Assembly: GCA_017483225.1 (NCBI GenBank)
Contig: JAFULF010000025.1
Coordinates: 1 to 64,000, forward strand
Direction of reading: 5' to 3'
Length of the DNA stretch: 64,000 nucleotides
Origin: Alistipes sp.
GTDB lineage: Bacteria; Bacteroidota; Bacteroidia; Bacteroidales; Rikenellaceae
Shown piece after piece: positions 25,784-35,309 of the stretch; position 1 is the first letter of the stretch, and each line of letters opens with the position of its first letter. The notes beneath the pieces were generated by a model that did no database searches, was not told the DNA's origin, and worked only from the letters and a program-made list of their open reading frames with translations. Made by a program: the position numbers and the translations under genes.

Positions 25784-25810
25784 CAAAGATAAGAAAAATT
25801 ACTATCTTTG
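25784..25810. promoter_or_regulatory. Overlapping divergent promoters of nfo and the DUF3078 gene
   Basis: A minus-strand TATCTTTG (25784-25791) and a plus-strand TATCTTTG (25803-25810) are separated by 11 bp. Two polymerases could not occupy both at once. Confidence 0.65.
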
Positions 25811-25854
25811 TACTCTAATAACGAATAAAACAATCGATAATTTTATAGAAAAGT

Positions 25855-26976
25855 ATGAAAAAACTCTACACAGCACTGCTTGCGGCACTCGTTTTGTCGG
25901 CATCAAGCGTATCTGCACAGGTATCCGTATCGGGCTCTACACAGCCTCAGCCGGAGTTCAAAGATGAAGTAAAGATGGAGAATGTTAAGTCGGATGTCAC
26001 CCCGGAGGTGCAGCGTAAGGCGGAGCGTGCTGCGATTCGCAAGGAGCGCAACACCATCGAGTTCAACGCCTCGCTCAACGGCTCATTCTCGCACTTCAAC
26101 AACAATTGGCAGAGCGTAAACGGTAACTCCAACTCGCTCACCGGTATCGCCAACATCCTCTTTACACACAACTATAAGAAGGATTTGTTCACTATCGACA
26201 CCAAGGTTACGGCGAAGATGGGATATACCTGCAAGTTCCTCGACAAGGAGGATGACCTGACCAAGAGCCAGGATGAGTGGTTTATCTCGGTTGCTCCGGC
26301 ATATAAGATGACCGACGACTGGAACGTGGGTGCCATCGCCTCGCTCCGCTCGCAGTTTGCAAACGGCTTCAACGGCGACGACAAGGTTACGAGCCAGTTC
26401 TTCGCTCCGGCGTACCTCAACCTCTCGCTCGGTTTTACCTATGTGTGTCCGAAGCCGAAGTTCCCTATCAAGATTAACCTCTCGCCTATTGCATTGAGTG
26501 CAACCTACGTGACCAGCACCACCGTGCGTGACTTCTTCTTCAATGACAAGTTCGGCTTCCCATACGCCGACTACGCTGCCGGCACGCAGACGTTGGATAC
26601 AACCCAGAAGAACACCCCTTATGCTTACGGTCTGACCATTGCGAACGGCATACAGCGTTATGAGGGTGGTTCGTCGGTGCAGATTGACTTCGACCGCACC
26701 TTCGGCAAGAAGGGCATCTTCCGCTACCGCACCACGCTCTACTCCTTCTATGGTTGGATTAACGAGCTGTCGCAGCAGACGGGCGCACGCAAGGAGATTG
26801 GCTTCGAACATATAGCTCCGACGGTACGTTGGGAGCACACCGTGGATATCAAGGCCACGAAGTACTTCTCGACACAGTTCTACTTCCAGATGTACTACAA
26901 CAAGGCGCAGTGCGCAGCCTTGCAGACACAGATTGTGCTGGGCGTAGGTCTTTCATATACCTTTAAGAATAAATAA
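25855..26976 (+). CDS. DUF3078 outer-membrane protein
   Basis: The 373-residue product has a signal peptide cut at VSAQ. A charged segment (about 40-65) precedes a barrel-like domain with NASLNGSFSHFNNNWQSVNGNSN, characteristic of the Bacteroidetes DUF3078 family, and many aromatic-alternating strands ending GLSYTFKNK. Function is unknown; it is presumed an outer-membrane barrel. The S41 protease gene starts 2 nt after its stop. Confidence 0.88.
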   Translation: MKKLYTALLAALVLSASSVSAQVSVSGSTQPQPEFKDEVKMENVKSDVTPEVQRKAERAAIRKERNTIEFNASLNGSFSHFNNNWQSVNGNSNSLTGIANILFTHNYKKDLFTIDTKVTAKMGYTCKFLDKEDDLTKSQDEWFISVAPAYKMTDDWNVGAIASLRSQFANGFNGDDKVTSQFFAPAYLNLSLGFTYVCPKPKFPIKINLSPIALSATYVTSTTVRDFFFNDKFGFPYADYAAGTQTLDTTQKNTPYAYGLTIANGIQRYEGGSSVQIDFDRTFGKKGIFRYRTTLYSFYGWINELSQQTGARKEIGFEHIAPTVRWEHTVDIKATKYFSTQFYFQMYYNKAQCAALQTQIVLGVGLSYTFKNK

Positions 26977-26978
26977 CA

Positions 26979-28604
26979 TTGAGGGGTCGCAAGCAAAATA
27001 TTGTCGTCGCACTGCTCGTCGCACTGACGTTCCTCGTAGGTTGGCTCTTCGGCCAATCCTACGGGCGACGCCTCACCGATGCGCAGATTCGTCGTGTGGT
27101 CGGCGGACTTGGTGGCGGGGGCAAGGTGCAGCAGGTGCTGGGGCTGATAGAGCGTGAGTATATCGACTCTATCTCGCCCGACTCGCTTGCGGAGCTCGCC
27201 GTGCCGGCAATCTTGGAGCGACTCGACCCCCACTCGACATATATCCCTGCTCGTGAGTTTCAGCAGACGGAGGAGCCTTTGCAGGGGGCTTTTGAGGGCA
27301 TCGGCATCACCTTTAATATGGCTACCGACACCGTCATAGTCCTCAACGTGATACCTTCGGGCCCCAGCCAGAAGGCGGGGGTGCTGGCCGGCGACCGCAT
27401 AATCAAGGTCAACGATACGCTCATCGCCGGACAGAAGATGTCGCAGGCGGCGGTTATGAAGCGACTGCGAGGCCCTCGTGGTACGCAGGTGCGCCTCTCT
27501 CTGGAACGCCGTGGCATCGGGCAGCCCGTAGAGGTGACGGTCACACGTGATAAGATTCCTCTGCACAGCGTGGAGGCTACGCTTATGATTGCCGACGAGG
27601 TGGGATTTATCAAGCTGTCGCAGTTCTCCCGCACCTCCTATTACGAGGTCAAGAGGGCTCTGGATACCCTCCGCAAGCAGGGTATGCGCAGCCTTATCTT
27701 CGACCTGCGAGGTAACTCGGGAGGCTTCCTCGACCAGGCGATACTGCTGGCAAACGAGTTTCTGCCAAAGGGCTCTCTCATAGTCTATACCGAGGACCGC
27801 AACCGTAAGCAGGTGCGCCAATACAGCGATGGCCGTGGCGGCTCGACAGACCTCGAAGTGGCTGTGCTCATTGACGAGAGCAGCGCCTCGTCGAGCGAGA
27901 TTCTGGCGGGTGCGTTGCAGGATAACGACCGTGGAACAATCATCGGCCGCCGCTCCTTCGGAAAGGGGCTGGTGCAGTCGCAGGTGCCATTCTCCGATGG
28001 CTCGGCTATGCGCCTCACCATCGCCCGCTACTTCACCCCTACGGGCCGCTCGATACAGAAGCCATACACGGCGGGTGACGAGAAGGGCTACCATATGGAT
28101 TTGGTGAACCGCTATAAGCACAATGAGTTCTTCTCGGCCGATAGTATCCACTTCGCCGACTCGCTGCGTTTTACCACGCCGAAGGGCAAGGTAGTCTATG
28201 GCGGCGGAGGCATTATGCCCGATATCTTTGTGCCTCTCGATACGACCCGTATGTCGAAATACTACTTCGAGGTTTCGGGGCGTAACATACTCTACCGCTA
28301 TACGATAGAGTATGCCGATGAGCACCGTGCGGAGTTGAGCTCCGCCCGCTCGTTGTCGGATATAGAGCGGATGTTCGCACGGGATAAGGGGATGTTCGGC
28401 CGCTTTGTCAAGTATGCCGACCGCAATGGTGTAAAGGCCGATTGGCAGGGCATCAACCTCTCACGACACATTATGGAGGCGCAGCTGCGAGCCTATATAG
28501 CCCGCAACTCCGAGTTGGATAGCAACGCCTTCTACTACTTCATATACCCGATAGATGAGACTCTGCGCCGAGCCGTGGAGACTCTGCAAAGCAAGCAACG
28601 ATAA
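26979..28604 (+). CDS. S41-family C-terminal processing protease
   Basis: The 541-residue protein has an N-terminal membrane anchor (IVVALLVALTFLVGWLFG), a PDZ domain (about 85-170, GIGITFNMATDTVIVLNVIPSGPSQKAG), and the S41 catalytic core with the nucleophile Ser in DESSASSSEI and Lys in GRRSFGKGLVQSQ. A C-terminal helical extension follows. The start must be TTG at 26979: an in-frame stop lies at 26970-26972, the only codons between are ATA and ACA, and the membrane anchor follows at once. It is probably translationally coupled to the DUF3078 gene. Confidence 0.92.
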   Translation: MRGRKQNIVVALLVALTFLVGWLFGQSYGRRLTDAQIRRVVGGLGGGGKVQQVLGLIEREYIDSISPDSLAELAVPAILERLDPHSTYIPAREFQQTEEPLQGAFEGIGITFNMATDTVIVLNVIPSGPSQKAGVLAGDRIIKVNDTLIAGQKMSQAAVMKRLRGPRGTQVRLSLERRGIGQPVEVTVTRDKIPLHSVEATLMIADEVGFIKLSQFSRTSYYEVKRALDTLRKQGMRSLIFDLRGNSGGFLDQAILLANEFLPKGSLIVYTEDRNRKQVRQYSDGRGGSTDLEVAVLIDESSASSSEILAGALQDNDRGTIIGRRSFGKGLVQSQVPFSDGSAMRLTIARYFTPTGRSIQKPYTAGDEKGYHMDLVNRYKHNEFFSADSIHFADSLRFTTPKGKVVYGGGGIMPDIFVPLDTTRMSKYYFEVSGRNILYRYTIEYADEHRAELSSARSLSDIERMFARDKGMFGRFVKYADRNGVKADWQGINLSRHIMEAQLRAYIARNSELDSNAFYYFIYPIDETLRRAVETLQSKQR

Positions 28605-28608
28605 CGAT

Positions 28609-28848
28609 ATGTTCAAGAGAGCCGTTCTATACCTTACGTTGGCACTCACTTGTGCCTTGATACTCCTTGTTGCACTCAACCACAAACAGATGCACTCGCT
28701 GTTGCCGCTCCGCCAGCGTGCCATCGAGCAGCCTGAGTTGCAGCCTATGCCAATGGTGCCGGCACCGCAACTGCAAGAGGAGGAGCAGGAACAAGCGCAA
28801 GAGCCGTTGCAGGAGTGTGACTCGCTGCGTAACACAAGTGGCTGTTAA
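28609..28848 (+). CDS. Small membrane-anchored protein, function unknown
   Basis: The 79-residue frame begins 4 nt after the protease stop. It has one membrane helix near the N-terminus (VLYLTLALTCALILLVAL) followed by a Pro/Gln/Glu-rich tail and two Cys near the end. No family is recognised. Spacing and direction suggest it belongs to the DUF3078-S41 transcript. Confidence 0.55.
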   Translation: MFKRAVLYLTLALTCALILLVALNHKQMHSLLPLRQRAIEQPELQPMPMVPAPQLQEEEQEQAQEPLQECDSLRNTSGC

Positions 28849-29007
28849 GGGTCGCAAAGGGAGCCGGGCAGAAGCGCATATATTTTCGCCGAGGGGCCGC
28901 AAATTCGCTATCTCTTTTACACCCAACAACATTTTTGTTGTTACTCCTCAAAAAAAGCGACCAAACAACATCTTTTTTGACATTTTATTCGTATTTTTGT
29001 CCCAATT

Positions 29008-30825
29008 ATGGAACAGTTTGTAGTATCGGCACGAAAATATCGTCCGGCGACATTCGCATCGGTGGTGGGGCAGAAGCACATCACATCTACGCTTAAAAAT
29101 GCCATTGAGCGTAATCAGTTGGCGCACGCCTATCTGTTTTGTGGCCCACGAGGCGTGGGTAAGACCACTTGTGCCCGTATCTTTGCCAAGGCTATAAACT
29201 GTCTTCATCCGCAGGGTGCCGAGGCGTGTAACGAGTGCGACTCGTGCCGCTCGTTCAACGAGGGCCGCTCGCTCAACATCCACGAGCTGGATGCCGCATC
29301 CAACAACTCGGTGGAGGATATTCGCAACCTCATCGAGCAGGTGCGTGTAATTCCGCAGATAGGCCACTACTCGGTATTTATCATCGACGAGGTTCATATG
29401 CTCTCCCAGGCCGCCTTCAATGCCTTCTTGAAGACCTTGGAGGAGCCGCCACAGCACGCAATATTCATCTTGGCAACCACCGAGAAGCATAAGATTATCC
29501 CGACGATTCTCTCACGATGCCAGATTTACGACTTCAACCGCATACGTGTTGAGGATGCCGTGGACTACCTGCAATATATCGCCAAGAGCGAGGGGGTGAC
29601 TGCCGACGAGGAGTCGCTCAACCTCATTGCGCAGAAGGCCGACGGCGGTATGCGTGATGCCCTCTCGATGTTCGACAAGGCGGTATCCTTCTGCGGTACC
29701 TCGCTCGAATATCGCTCTGTGGCACAGACGCTCAACGTGCTCGACTACGATACGTACTTCCGCTTCACGGAGTTGCTGATGCAGGGCGACTACGTAAATG
29801 CGTTGCTCGAATTTGACCGAGTGCTCTCGAAGGGCTTCTCCGGCCAGACCTTTATGAACGGACTGAATCAGCACCTGCGGGACTTGCTCGTGGCAAAGGG
29901 CCCGGCGGTGTCGCTCATAGAGTACACGGGAACGCTGATGGAGCGTTATCGTGCGCAGGCGGCAGCGTGTGATGTGGGCTTCCTCTTCGGGGCGATATCG
30001 TTGCTCTCGGAGGCCGACGGAAAGGTGCGGACAGCATCCAACCAACGACTGCTCGTCGAACTGACACTGATGAAGATTGCCGTCATCGGTCAAAAAAAAA
30101 ATAGCGGACTGAACCTGCCCGTAGAGGAGAAATACCCTCTGCCGGAGCTTAATGCGAGTGTGCAAGGTGCTGTAAGACAGGGCGTTGCGCCGCAATCACA
30201 AGCGCCGCAATCGCAGGTAGCACCAAGTCCGCAACCGATTCCGCAGCCGACTCCGCAGCCGGCAGTAGCACCGACTCCGCAACCGGCCCCACAACCGGCC
30301 CCGCAACCACAAGTGCCGACCGCAGGGCAGGAGCCGACACCGACACCGACACCAAGGCCGAGGCCGCAGGGCAGACCGAAGAGTTCGCCTATCGGCATAT
30401 CCCTTACGCAGATGCTCGCCGAGGCGAGCGCATCGGTTGCCGAAGATGGAGGTGCGATGTACAAGGTCGATGCCGAGAGCAAGAGCAAGTTGGAGGCGGC
30501 GAGGGAGGCTATCATCGCCGACATAAGCGAGTCCCGCCCACGCTTTATCGTAGCCTTCGAGCAGATGCGTGTGGAGGGCAACAAGGTTATCCTCGATACA
30601 CCGAGTGAGGTGCTGCGCAACGAGCTTGCGTCGATGCGTACCGAGATTACCGAGCGTATGGCGCAGTTGGCGGGTGTGAACGGCCTCGTCGAGTTGGAGA
30701 TTGTGCTGCGTGAGCAGGAGGTGAAGCTCCGCCCGATAAAGTTGGAGGACCGACTGCGACATATGGAGCGACGTGTGCCGCTCTTCAAGGAGTTGTGCGA
30801 CTCGCTCGACTTCGACGTAGAGTAG
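29008..30825 (+). CDS. dnaX: DNA polymerase III gamma/tau subunit
   Basis: The 605-residue tau protein has Walker A CGPRGVGKTTCARIFAKA, a four-Cys zinc module (Cys in CLHPQGAEACNECDSC), Walker B FIIDEVHMLS and sensor 1 ATTEKHKIIPTILSRC. The clamp-loader collar runs to about residue 360. Then come a Pro/Gln-rich linker with repeated APQP/TPQP units (about 390-455) and a C-terminal polymerase-binding domain. Codons 362-365 contain ten consecutive A; a -1 shift or one extra A there gives an immediate TAG, hence a likely short gamma form. A TATTTTTG box ends 8 nt before the ATG. Confidence 0.96.
   Translation: MEQFVVSARKYRPATFASVVGQKHITSTLKNAIERNQLAHAYLFCGPRGVGKTTCARIFAKAINCLHPQGAEACNECDSCRSFNEGRSLNIHELDAASNNSVEDIRNLIEQVRVIPQIGHYSVFIIDEVHMLSQAAFNAFLKTLEEPPQHAIFILATTEKHKIIPTILSRCQIYDFNRIRVEDAVDYLQYIAKSEGVTADEESLNLIAQKADGGMRDALSMFDKAVSFCGTSLEYRSVAQTLNVLDYDTYFRFTELLMQGDYVNALLEFDRVLSKGFSGQTFMNGLNQHLRDLLVAKGPAVSLIEYTGTLMERYRAQAAACDVGFLFGAISLLSEADGKVRTASNQRLLVELTLMKIAVIGQKKNSGLNLPVEEKYPLPELNASVQGAVRQGVAPQSQAPQSQVAPSPQPIPQPTPQPAVAPTPQPAPQPAPQPQVPTAGQEPTPTPTPRPRPQGRPKSSPIGISLTQMLAEASASVAEDGGAMYKVDAESKSKLEAAREAIIADISESRPRFIVAFEQMRVEGNKVILDTPSEVLRNELASMRTEITERMAQLAGVNGLVELEIVLREQEVKLRPIKLEDRLRHMERRVPLFKELCDSLDFDVE
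30092..30101 (+). promoter_or_regulatory. A10 slippery run in dnaX
   Basis: Ten A residues read CAA AAA AAA AAT AGC in the tau frame. One extra A, or ribosomal slippage by -1, changes the end to AAA TAG and stops at about residue 365. It lies at the end of the clamp-loader part, where gamma ends in other bacteria. Confidence 0.7.
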
Positions 30826-30895
30826 CCCCCTCCCTGAGAAAGGTTAGATTAGGGGGGCGTGATAGATAAGAAAATATAGAAAAACCGAATAAAAT

Positions 30896-32194
30896 ATGGG
30901 AAGAAAGAATTTTGTTGAGGAGTTGCAGTGGCGAGGTATGATTCATACGATTATGCCGGGAGCCGAGGAGCAGCTCAATAAGGAGATGACAACCGCATAT
31001 TTGGGTATCGACCCTACGGCCGACTCGTTGCATATTGGTCACTTGGTGGGTGTGATGATTCTCAAACATCTGCAAATGTGTGGCCACCGCCCAATTGCGT
31101 TGGTGGGAGGTGCTACGGGTATGATTGGCGACCCGAGTGGTAAGTCGCAGGAGCGTAATCTGCTTGACGAGGCGGCTCTGCGCCACAATCAGGAGGCTAT
31201 CAAGGCGCAGCTTGCCAAGTTGATAGACTTCGATTCGGATGCGGAGAATGCGGCGCTGATGGTGAACAACTACGACTGGATGAAGGAGTTCTCGTTCCTC
31301 GACTTCGCCCGTGATATCGGCAAGTGCATCACCGTAAACTATATGATGGCGAAGGATTCGGTGAAGAAGCGTTTCAACGGCGAGGGCGACGGTATGTCCT
31401 TCACCGAGTTTACATATCAGCTGTTGCAGGGCTATGACTTCCTGCACCTCTACCAGACGATGAACTGCAAGGTGCAACTCGGAGGTGCCGACCAGTGGGG
31501 TAACATCACCACGGGTACGGAGCTCATACGCCGCAAGCTCGGCTCGGAGGCAGAGGCCTTCGCAATCACCTGCCCGCTCATCACCAAGGCCGACGGTACG
31601 AAGTTTGGTAAGACCGAGAGCGGCAACGTATGGCTCGACCCACGCTACACATCTCCGTACAAGTTCTACCAGTTCTGGCTCAACGTGAGCGACGAGGATG
31701 CAAAGCGATATATCAAGATATTCACGCTGCTGGACCGTGAGACCGTCGAGGCTCTCATCGCCGAGCACGAGGAGGCTCCGCACCTGCGTGTGTTGCAGAA
31801 GCGACTCGCCAAGGAGGTTACGACGATGATTCACTCGGCCCAGGAGTATGAGAAGGCTGTCGAGGCATCGGGCATACTCTTCGGTCAGGCTACGTCGGAG
31901 GCTCTGCGCCGTCTTGACGAGCAGACGCTGTTGCAGGTCTTTGATGGCGTGCCGCAGTTTACCATCTCGACGGCAGACCTCGGCTGTTCGTTTATCGACC
32001 TCTGCGCCGAGAAGACGCAGGTCTTCCCATCGAAGGGTGAGTGCCGCAAGATGATTCAGGGCGGTGGCGTATCCCTCAACAAGGAGAAGGTTGCCGACAT
32101 TGCACGCACGGTGACTGCTGACGACCTTATCGCCGGCAAGTACCTGCTGGTGCAGAAGGGTAAGAAGAACTACTATCTGGTCACTGTCGAGTAG
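30896..32194 (+). CDS. tyrS: Tyrosyl-tRNA synthetase
   Basis: The 432-residue class I synthetase has the HIGH motif in [10 protein letters not shown], the binding motif [12 protein letters not shown], and a KMSKS-equivalent KFGKTES. The C-terminal S4-like domain (about 365-432) begins [23 protein letters not shown]. It lies 70 nt after dnaX with a possible CCCCCT/AGGGGG hairpin between. The start at [14 protein letters not shown] is the family start. Confidence 0.97.
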   Translation: MGRKNFVEELQWRGMIHTIMPGAEEQLNKEMTTAYLGIDPTADSLHIGHLVGVMILKHLQMCGHRPIALVGGATGMIGDPSGKSQERNLLDEAALRHNQEAIKAQLAKLIDFDSDAENAALMVNNYDWMKEFSFLDFARDIGKCITVNYMMAKDSVKKRFNGEGDGMSFTEFTYQLLQGYDFLHLYQTMNCKVQLGGADQWGNITTGTELIRRKLGSEAEAFAITCPLITKADGTKFGKTESGNVWLDPRYTSPYKFYQFWLNVSDEDAKRYIKIFTLLDRETVEALIAEHEEAPHLRVLQKRLAKEVTTMIHSAQEYEKAVEASGILFGQATSEALRRLDEQTLLQVFDGVPQFTISTADLGCSFIDLCAEKTQVFPSKGECRKMIQGGGVSLNKEKVADIARTVTADDLIAGKYLLVQKGKKNYYLVTVE

Positions 32195-32195
32195 G

Positions 32196-32561
32196 ATGAG
32201 CGACCGGAGGCTATATACCATAACGCTCGAAGGGATGGACTTCCACGCCTTTCACGGCTGCTACGACTTGGAGCAGCGCACGGGAAGCCACTTCGAGGTG
32301 TCGTTGCGCATCAGCGCCGAGCTGGGCGAGGTTGCCGAGCGTGACGACGTGACGCTGGCGGTGAACTACCTCACCGTATATGAGGTGGTACGTGAGCAGA
32401 TGGCCGTGACACAGCACACCATTGAGCGTGTGGCACAAAACATAATCTGCGCCCTGCGTCTGCGATTTCCACAAATCGCAGGCGTAGAGTGTCGGGTGAC
32501 AAAGATTGCACCTCCGCTGGGAGGCAAGGTGGCAAAGGTTAGTGTAACACTCTCCGAGTAA
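32196..32561 (+). CDS. folB: Dihydroneopterin aldolase
   Basis: The 121-residue tunnelling-fold enzyme makes 6-hydroxymethyl-dihydropterin for folate synthesis. It has ITLEGMDFHAFHGCYDLEQRTG with the conserved Glu, and VTKIAPPLGGKVAKVSVTLSE at the end with the catalytic Lys region. It starts 1 nt after the tyrS stop. Its last codons are copied in the downstream spacer (see the repeat at 32537). Confidence 0.94.
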   Translation: MSDRRLYTITLEGMDFHAFHGCYDLEQRTGSHFEVSLRISAELGEVAERDDVTLAVNYLTVYEVVREQMAVTQHTIERVAQNIICALRLRFPQIAGVECRVTKIAPPLGGKVAKVSVTLSE

Positions 32562-32774
32562 GGGGCGAGTAAGGGGCGAGTAAGGGGCGAGAGAGCCAAG
32601 AGGAGCGAGAAGGGCGAAAGGAGCAAGAGGAACAAGAGGAACAAGAGGAACAAGAGGGGCAGATGGTTAGTGAGTCACTCTCCGAGTAAGGGAAAGAGAA
32701 GAAAAGGTTAGTGCGGTGCCCTCCGAATAGGGGAGGGTGGAGAAAATGGTTAGTGAGATGCTCTCTGCATAGGG
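32537..32774 (+). repeat. Degenerate tandem copies of the folB 3' end plus short satellites
   Basis: GGTTAGTG...CTCTCCGAGTAAGGG at 32537-32564 (the last folB codons and stop) recurs at 32665-32692, 32706-32733 and, more worn, 32748-32774. Between the first and second copies lie three GAGTAAGGGGC units (32556-32588) and four nearly identical AACAAGAGG units (about 32622-32658). The folB-symporter gap holds nothing else. Confidence 0.85.
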
Positions 32775-32818
32775 AGCAGGAGGGGCAGATGGGGTGCCCG
32801 TCTAAAAAAGGTTAGGTT

Positions 32819-34120
32819 ATGGATAAGAAGAGAGATTCGTTTGGCTCCAAGATTGGGGCTATACTTGTATCGGCAGGTAGTGCTGTCGGGCTGGGCAGTA
32901 TATGGAGATTCCCGTATATGACCGGCGAAAATGGTGGCGGTGCATTTATCTTGATGTACCTGCTCAGTATGCTTCTTGTCGGTATGCCGGTGATGCTGGC
33001 GGAGTTTGCCATCGGCACGCATACCCGCAAAAGTCCGGTGAAGGCTTACGAGCAGCTGTCGAAGCATTGGAAGTGGCTCGGCTACAACAGCGTCATCGTC
33101 TCATTGCTCATATCGGGCTTCTACTATATCGTGGCGGGCTGGGCGCTCTACTACTTCGTCGCCTCGGTGGATGGCTCGCTGTATAGCGGGACCGATTTCC
33201 ACCTCTCGTTCACAACTTTCTGCGACTCGTGGCAGGAGCCACTCTACACCCTGATATTTATCCTGCTTACGCATATTATCGTGGTTATGGGCGTGCAGAA
33301 CGGCTTGGAGCGCACCTCGAAGGTGATGATGCCGGCACTGCTTGTGATGCTCGTGGCTATGGCGGTGCGAGCGGCGATGATGCCGGGCGTGGAGGAGGGC
33401 TACTCGTTTCTCTTCAAGCCCGACTTCGGCAAGGCCTTCAACTTTGACACGATAGTCTGCGCCATAGGTCAGGCCTTCTTCTCCCTCTCCATCGGTTTAG
33501 GGTGTATGATTGCCTACTCGTCGTACTTCAAGGAGGGTACAAACCTGACCTCTACGGCGATGTCGGTGGGTGGTATGACGCTTATGGTCGCCGTGCTCTC
33601 GGGTATGGTCATCTTTCCTGCGGTGTTCAGTGTCGAGGGGTTGGAGCCTACACAGGGCCCGACGCTCATCTTCGAGACCCTTCCGTTCATCTTTGCCGAT
33701 ATGCCTATGCCGCAACTATGGTCGGCGATATTCTTCCTCCTTATCTCGATGGCGGCCCTCACCTCGACAATATCGTTCCACGAGGTGCTGACACAATATT
33801 TGCAGGAGAACCACAACATCGAGCGCAAGTGGTCGGCACGCATCGTATCGCTGGTCACGGTGCTCTTCTCGGCGCTGTGCCTCTGGTCGGGAGAGCTCTT
33901 CGATGCCTTCGATGCCATCACCGCCGACTGGCTGATGCCTCTGGGCGGATTGCTCACGGCGATATTTGCCGGCTGGGTCTTCTGCCGCAAGGATTTCGAG
34001 GACGAAATCTCGAACCACGGCACACTGCGTGCAAGGCTCTTCCCGCTGCTTGTGGTGCTGCTGCGATGGGTCTGCCCACTGCTGCTGACCGTGGTATTTA
34101 TTTATAATTTGGTATTTTAG
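32819..34120 (+). CDS. Neurotransmitter:sodium symporter (SNF) family transporter
   Basis: The 433-residue protein has about eleven membrane helices. Helix 1 carries the Na/substrate-site motif AGSAVGLGSIWRFPYMTGENGG, helix 6 has SLSIGLGCMIAYSSY, and helix 8 has AALTSTISFHE. Bacterial members import amino acids with sodium. The substrate is unknown. It follows folB after 257 bp of repeat-filled spacer. Confidence 0.95.
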   Translation: MDKKRDSFGSKIGAILVSAGSAVGLGSIWRFPYMTGENGGGAFILMYLLSMLLVGMPVMLAEFAIGTHTRKSPVKAYEQLSKHWKWLGYNSVIVSLLISGFYYIVAGWALYYFVASVDGSLYSGTDFHLSFTTFCDSWQEPLYTLIFILLTHIIVVMGVQNGLERTSKVMMPALLVMLVAMAVRAAMMPGVEEGYSFLFKPDFGKAFNFDTIVCAIGQAFFSLSIGLGCMIAYSSYFKEGTNLTSTAMSVGGMTLMVAVLSGMVIFPAVFSVEGLEPTQGPTLIFETLPFIFADMPMPQLWSAIFFLLISMAALTSTISFHEVLTQYLQENHNIERKWSARIVSLVTVLFSALCLWSGELFDAFDAITADWLMPLGGLLTAIFAGWVFCRKDFEDEISNHGTLRARLFPLLVVLLRWVCPLLLTVVFIYNLVF

Positions 34121-34154
34121 CACGTTGGTAGTAGCGTAATTGCAAAATTTTTAG

Positions 34155-34162
34155 TAATTTTG
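34155..34162 (+). promoter_or_regulatory. -7 box of the aldolase promoter
   Basis: TAATTTTG matches TAnnTTTG and would give a leader of about 47 nt. Confidence 0.55.
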
Positions 34163-34216
34163 GCACGCAAAACGCAAGAATAGTTCAATTCATTTAACAA
34201 TAAAAGACAAACAACT

Positions 34217-35218
34217 ATGATTTCTTACAAGGAAATTGGTCTTGTAAACACTCGTGAGATGTTTGCAAAGGCAATCAAGGGCGGTTACGCCGTTCCTGCA
34301 TTCAACTTCAACAATATGGAGCAGTTGCAGGCAATCATTATGGCAGCAGCCGAGACAAAGTCGCCGGTAATCCTTCAAGTGTCGAAGGGTGCTCGTAACT
34401 ACGCTAACCAGACTCTGCTCCGTTATATGGCAGAGGGCGCAGTTGAGTACGCAAAGGAGCTCGGTTGGGAGAAGCCTGAAATCGTGCTTCACCTCGACCA
34501 CGGTGATAGCTTCGAGACCTGCAAGAGCTGTATCGATATGGGCTTCTCGTCCGTGATGATTGACGGCTCGCACCTTCCTTATGATGAGAACGTAGCTCTC
34601 ACAAAGAAGGTTGTAGAGTATGCTCACCAGTTCGACGTGACCGTTGAGGGCGAGCTCGGCGTATTGGCAGGCGTTGAGGATGACGTTTGCGCAGAGGAGA
34701 GCCACTACACCAAGCCTGAGGAGGTTGTTGATTTCGTAACCAAGACCGGTTGCGACTCGCTTGCAATCTCTATCGGTACTTCGCACGGTGCTTACAAGTT
34801 CACTCCTGAGCAGTGCACTCTCGACCCACAGACAGGTCGCCTCGTACCACCGCCATTGGCATTCGACGTATTGGCTGACATCGAGAAGGAGTTGCCTGGA
34901 TTCCCTATCGTGCTCCACGGCTCGTCGTCGGTACCACAGGAGGAGGTTGAGACTATCAACAAGTATGGCGGTGCATTGAAGGCTGCCGTAGGTATTCCTG
35001 AGGAGCAGTTGCGTAAGGCTGCCGAGAGCGCAGTTTGCAAGATTAACATCGACTCTGACTCTCGTCTGGCGATGACTGCTGCTATCCGTGAGGTATTTGC
35101 TACCAAGCCGGCAGAGTTCGACCCACGTAAGTACTTGGGCCCTGCTCGTGACAATATGAAGAAGCAGTACATCCACAAGATTGTGAACGTACTCGGTTCT
35201 AACGGTCACGCAGAGTAA
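34217..35218 (+). CDS. fba: Class II fructose-bisphosphate aldolase
   Basis: The 333-residue zinc enzyme of glycolysis and gluconeogenesis has AVPAFNFNNMEQLQAI, the metal-site HLDHGDSFETCKSCIDMGFSS, TVEGELGVLAGVEDD, and later GTSHGAYKF, VLHGSSSVP and INIDSDSRLA. It appears monocistronic, with its own promoter and a terminator 40 bp after the stop. Codon choice is noticeably more selective than in neighbours (GGT, CGT, AAG), fitting high expression. Confidence 0.96.
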   Translation: MISYKEIGLVNTREMFAKAIKGGYAVPAFNFNNMEQLQAIIMAAAETKSPVILQVSKGARNYANQTLLRYMAEGAVEYAKELGWEKPEIVLHLDHGDSFETCKSCIDMGFSSVMIDGSHLPYDENVALTKKVVEYAHQFDVTVEGELGVLAGVEDDVCAEESHYTKPEEVVDFVTKTGCDSLAISIGTSHGAYKFTPEQCTLDPQTGRLVPPPLAFDVLADIEKELPGFPIVLHGSSSVPQEEVETINKYGGALKAAVGIPEEQLRKAAESAVCKINIDSDSRLAMTAAIREVFATKPAEFDPRKYLGPARDNMKKQYIHKIVNVLGSNGHAE

Positions 35219-35257
35219 TCTCGCCGAAGCATAGCCTCTCTGCGGAGAGGATAAAGA

Positions 35258-35296
35258 AAACCTACCTAACAGATGTTGGGTAGGTTTCTCTTTTTA
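35258..35296 (+). terminator. Intrinsic terminator of the aldolase gene
   Basis: AAACCTACC (35258-35266) and GGTAGGTTT (35279-35287) form a 9-bp stem followed by CTCTTTTT. Confidence 0.9.
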
Positions 35297-35309
35297 GTTG
35301 ATATGGTCT

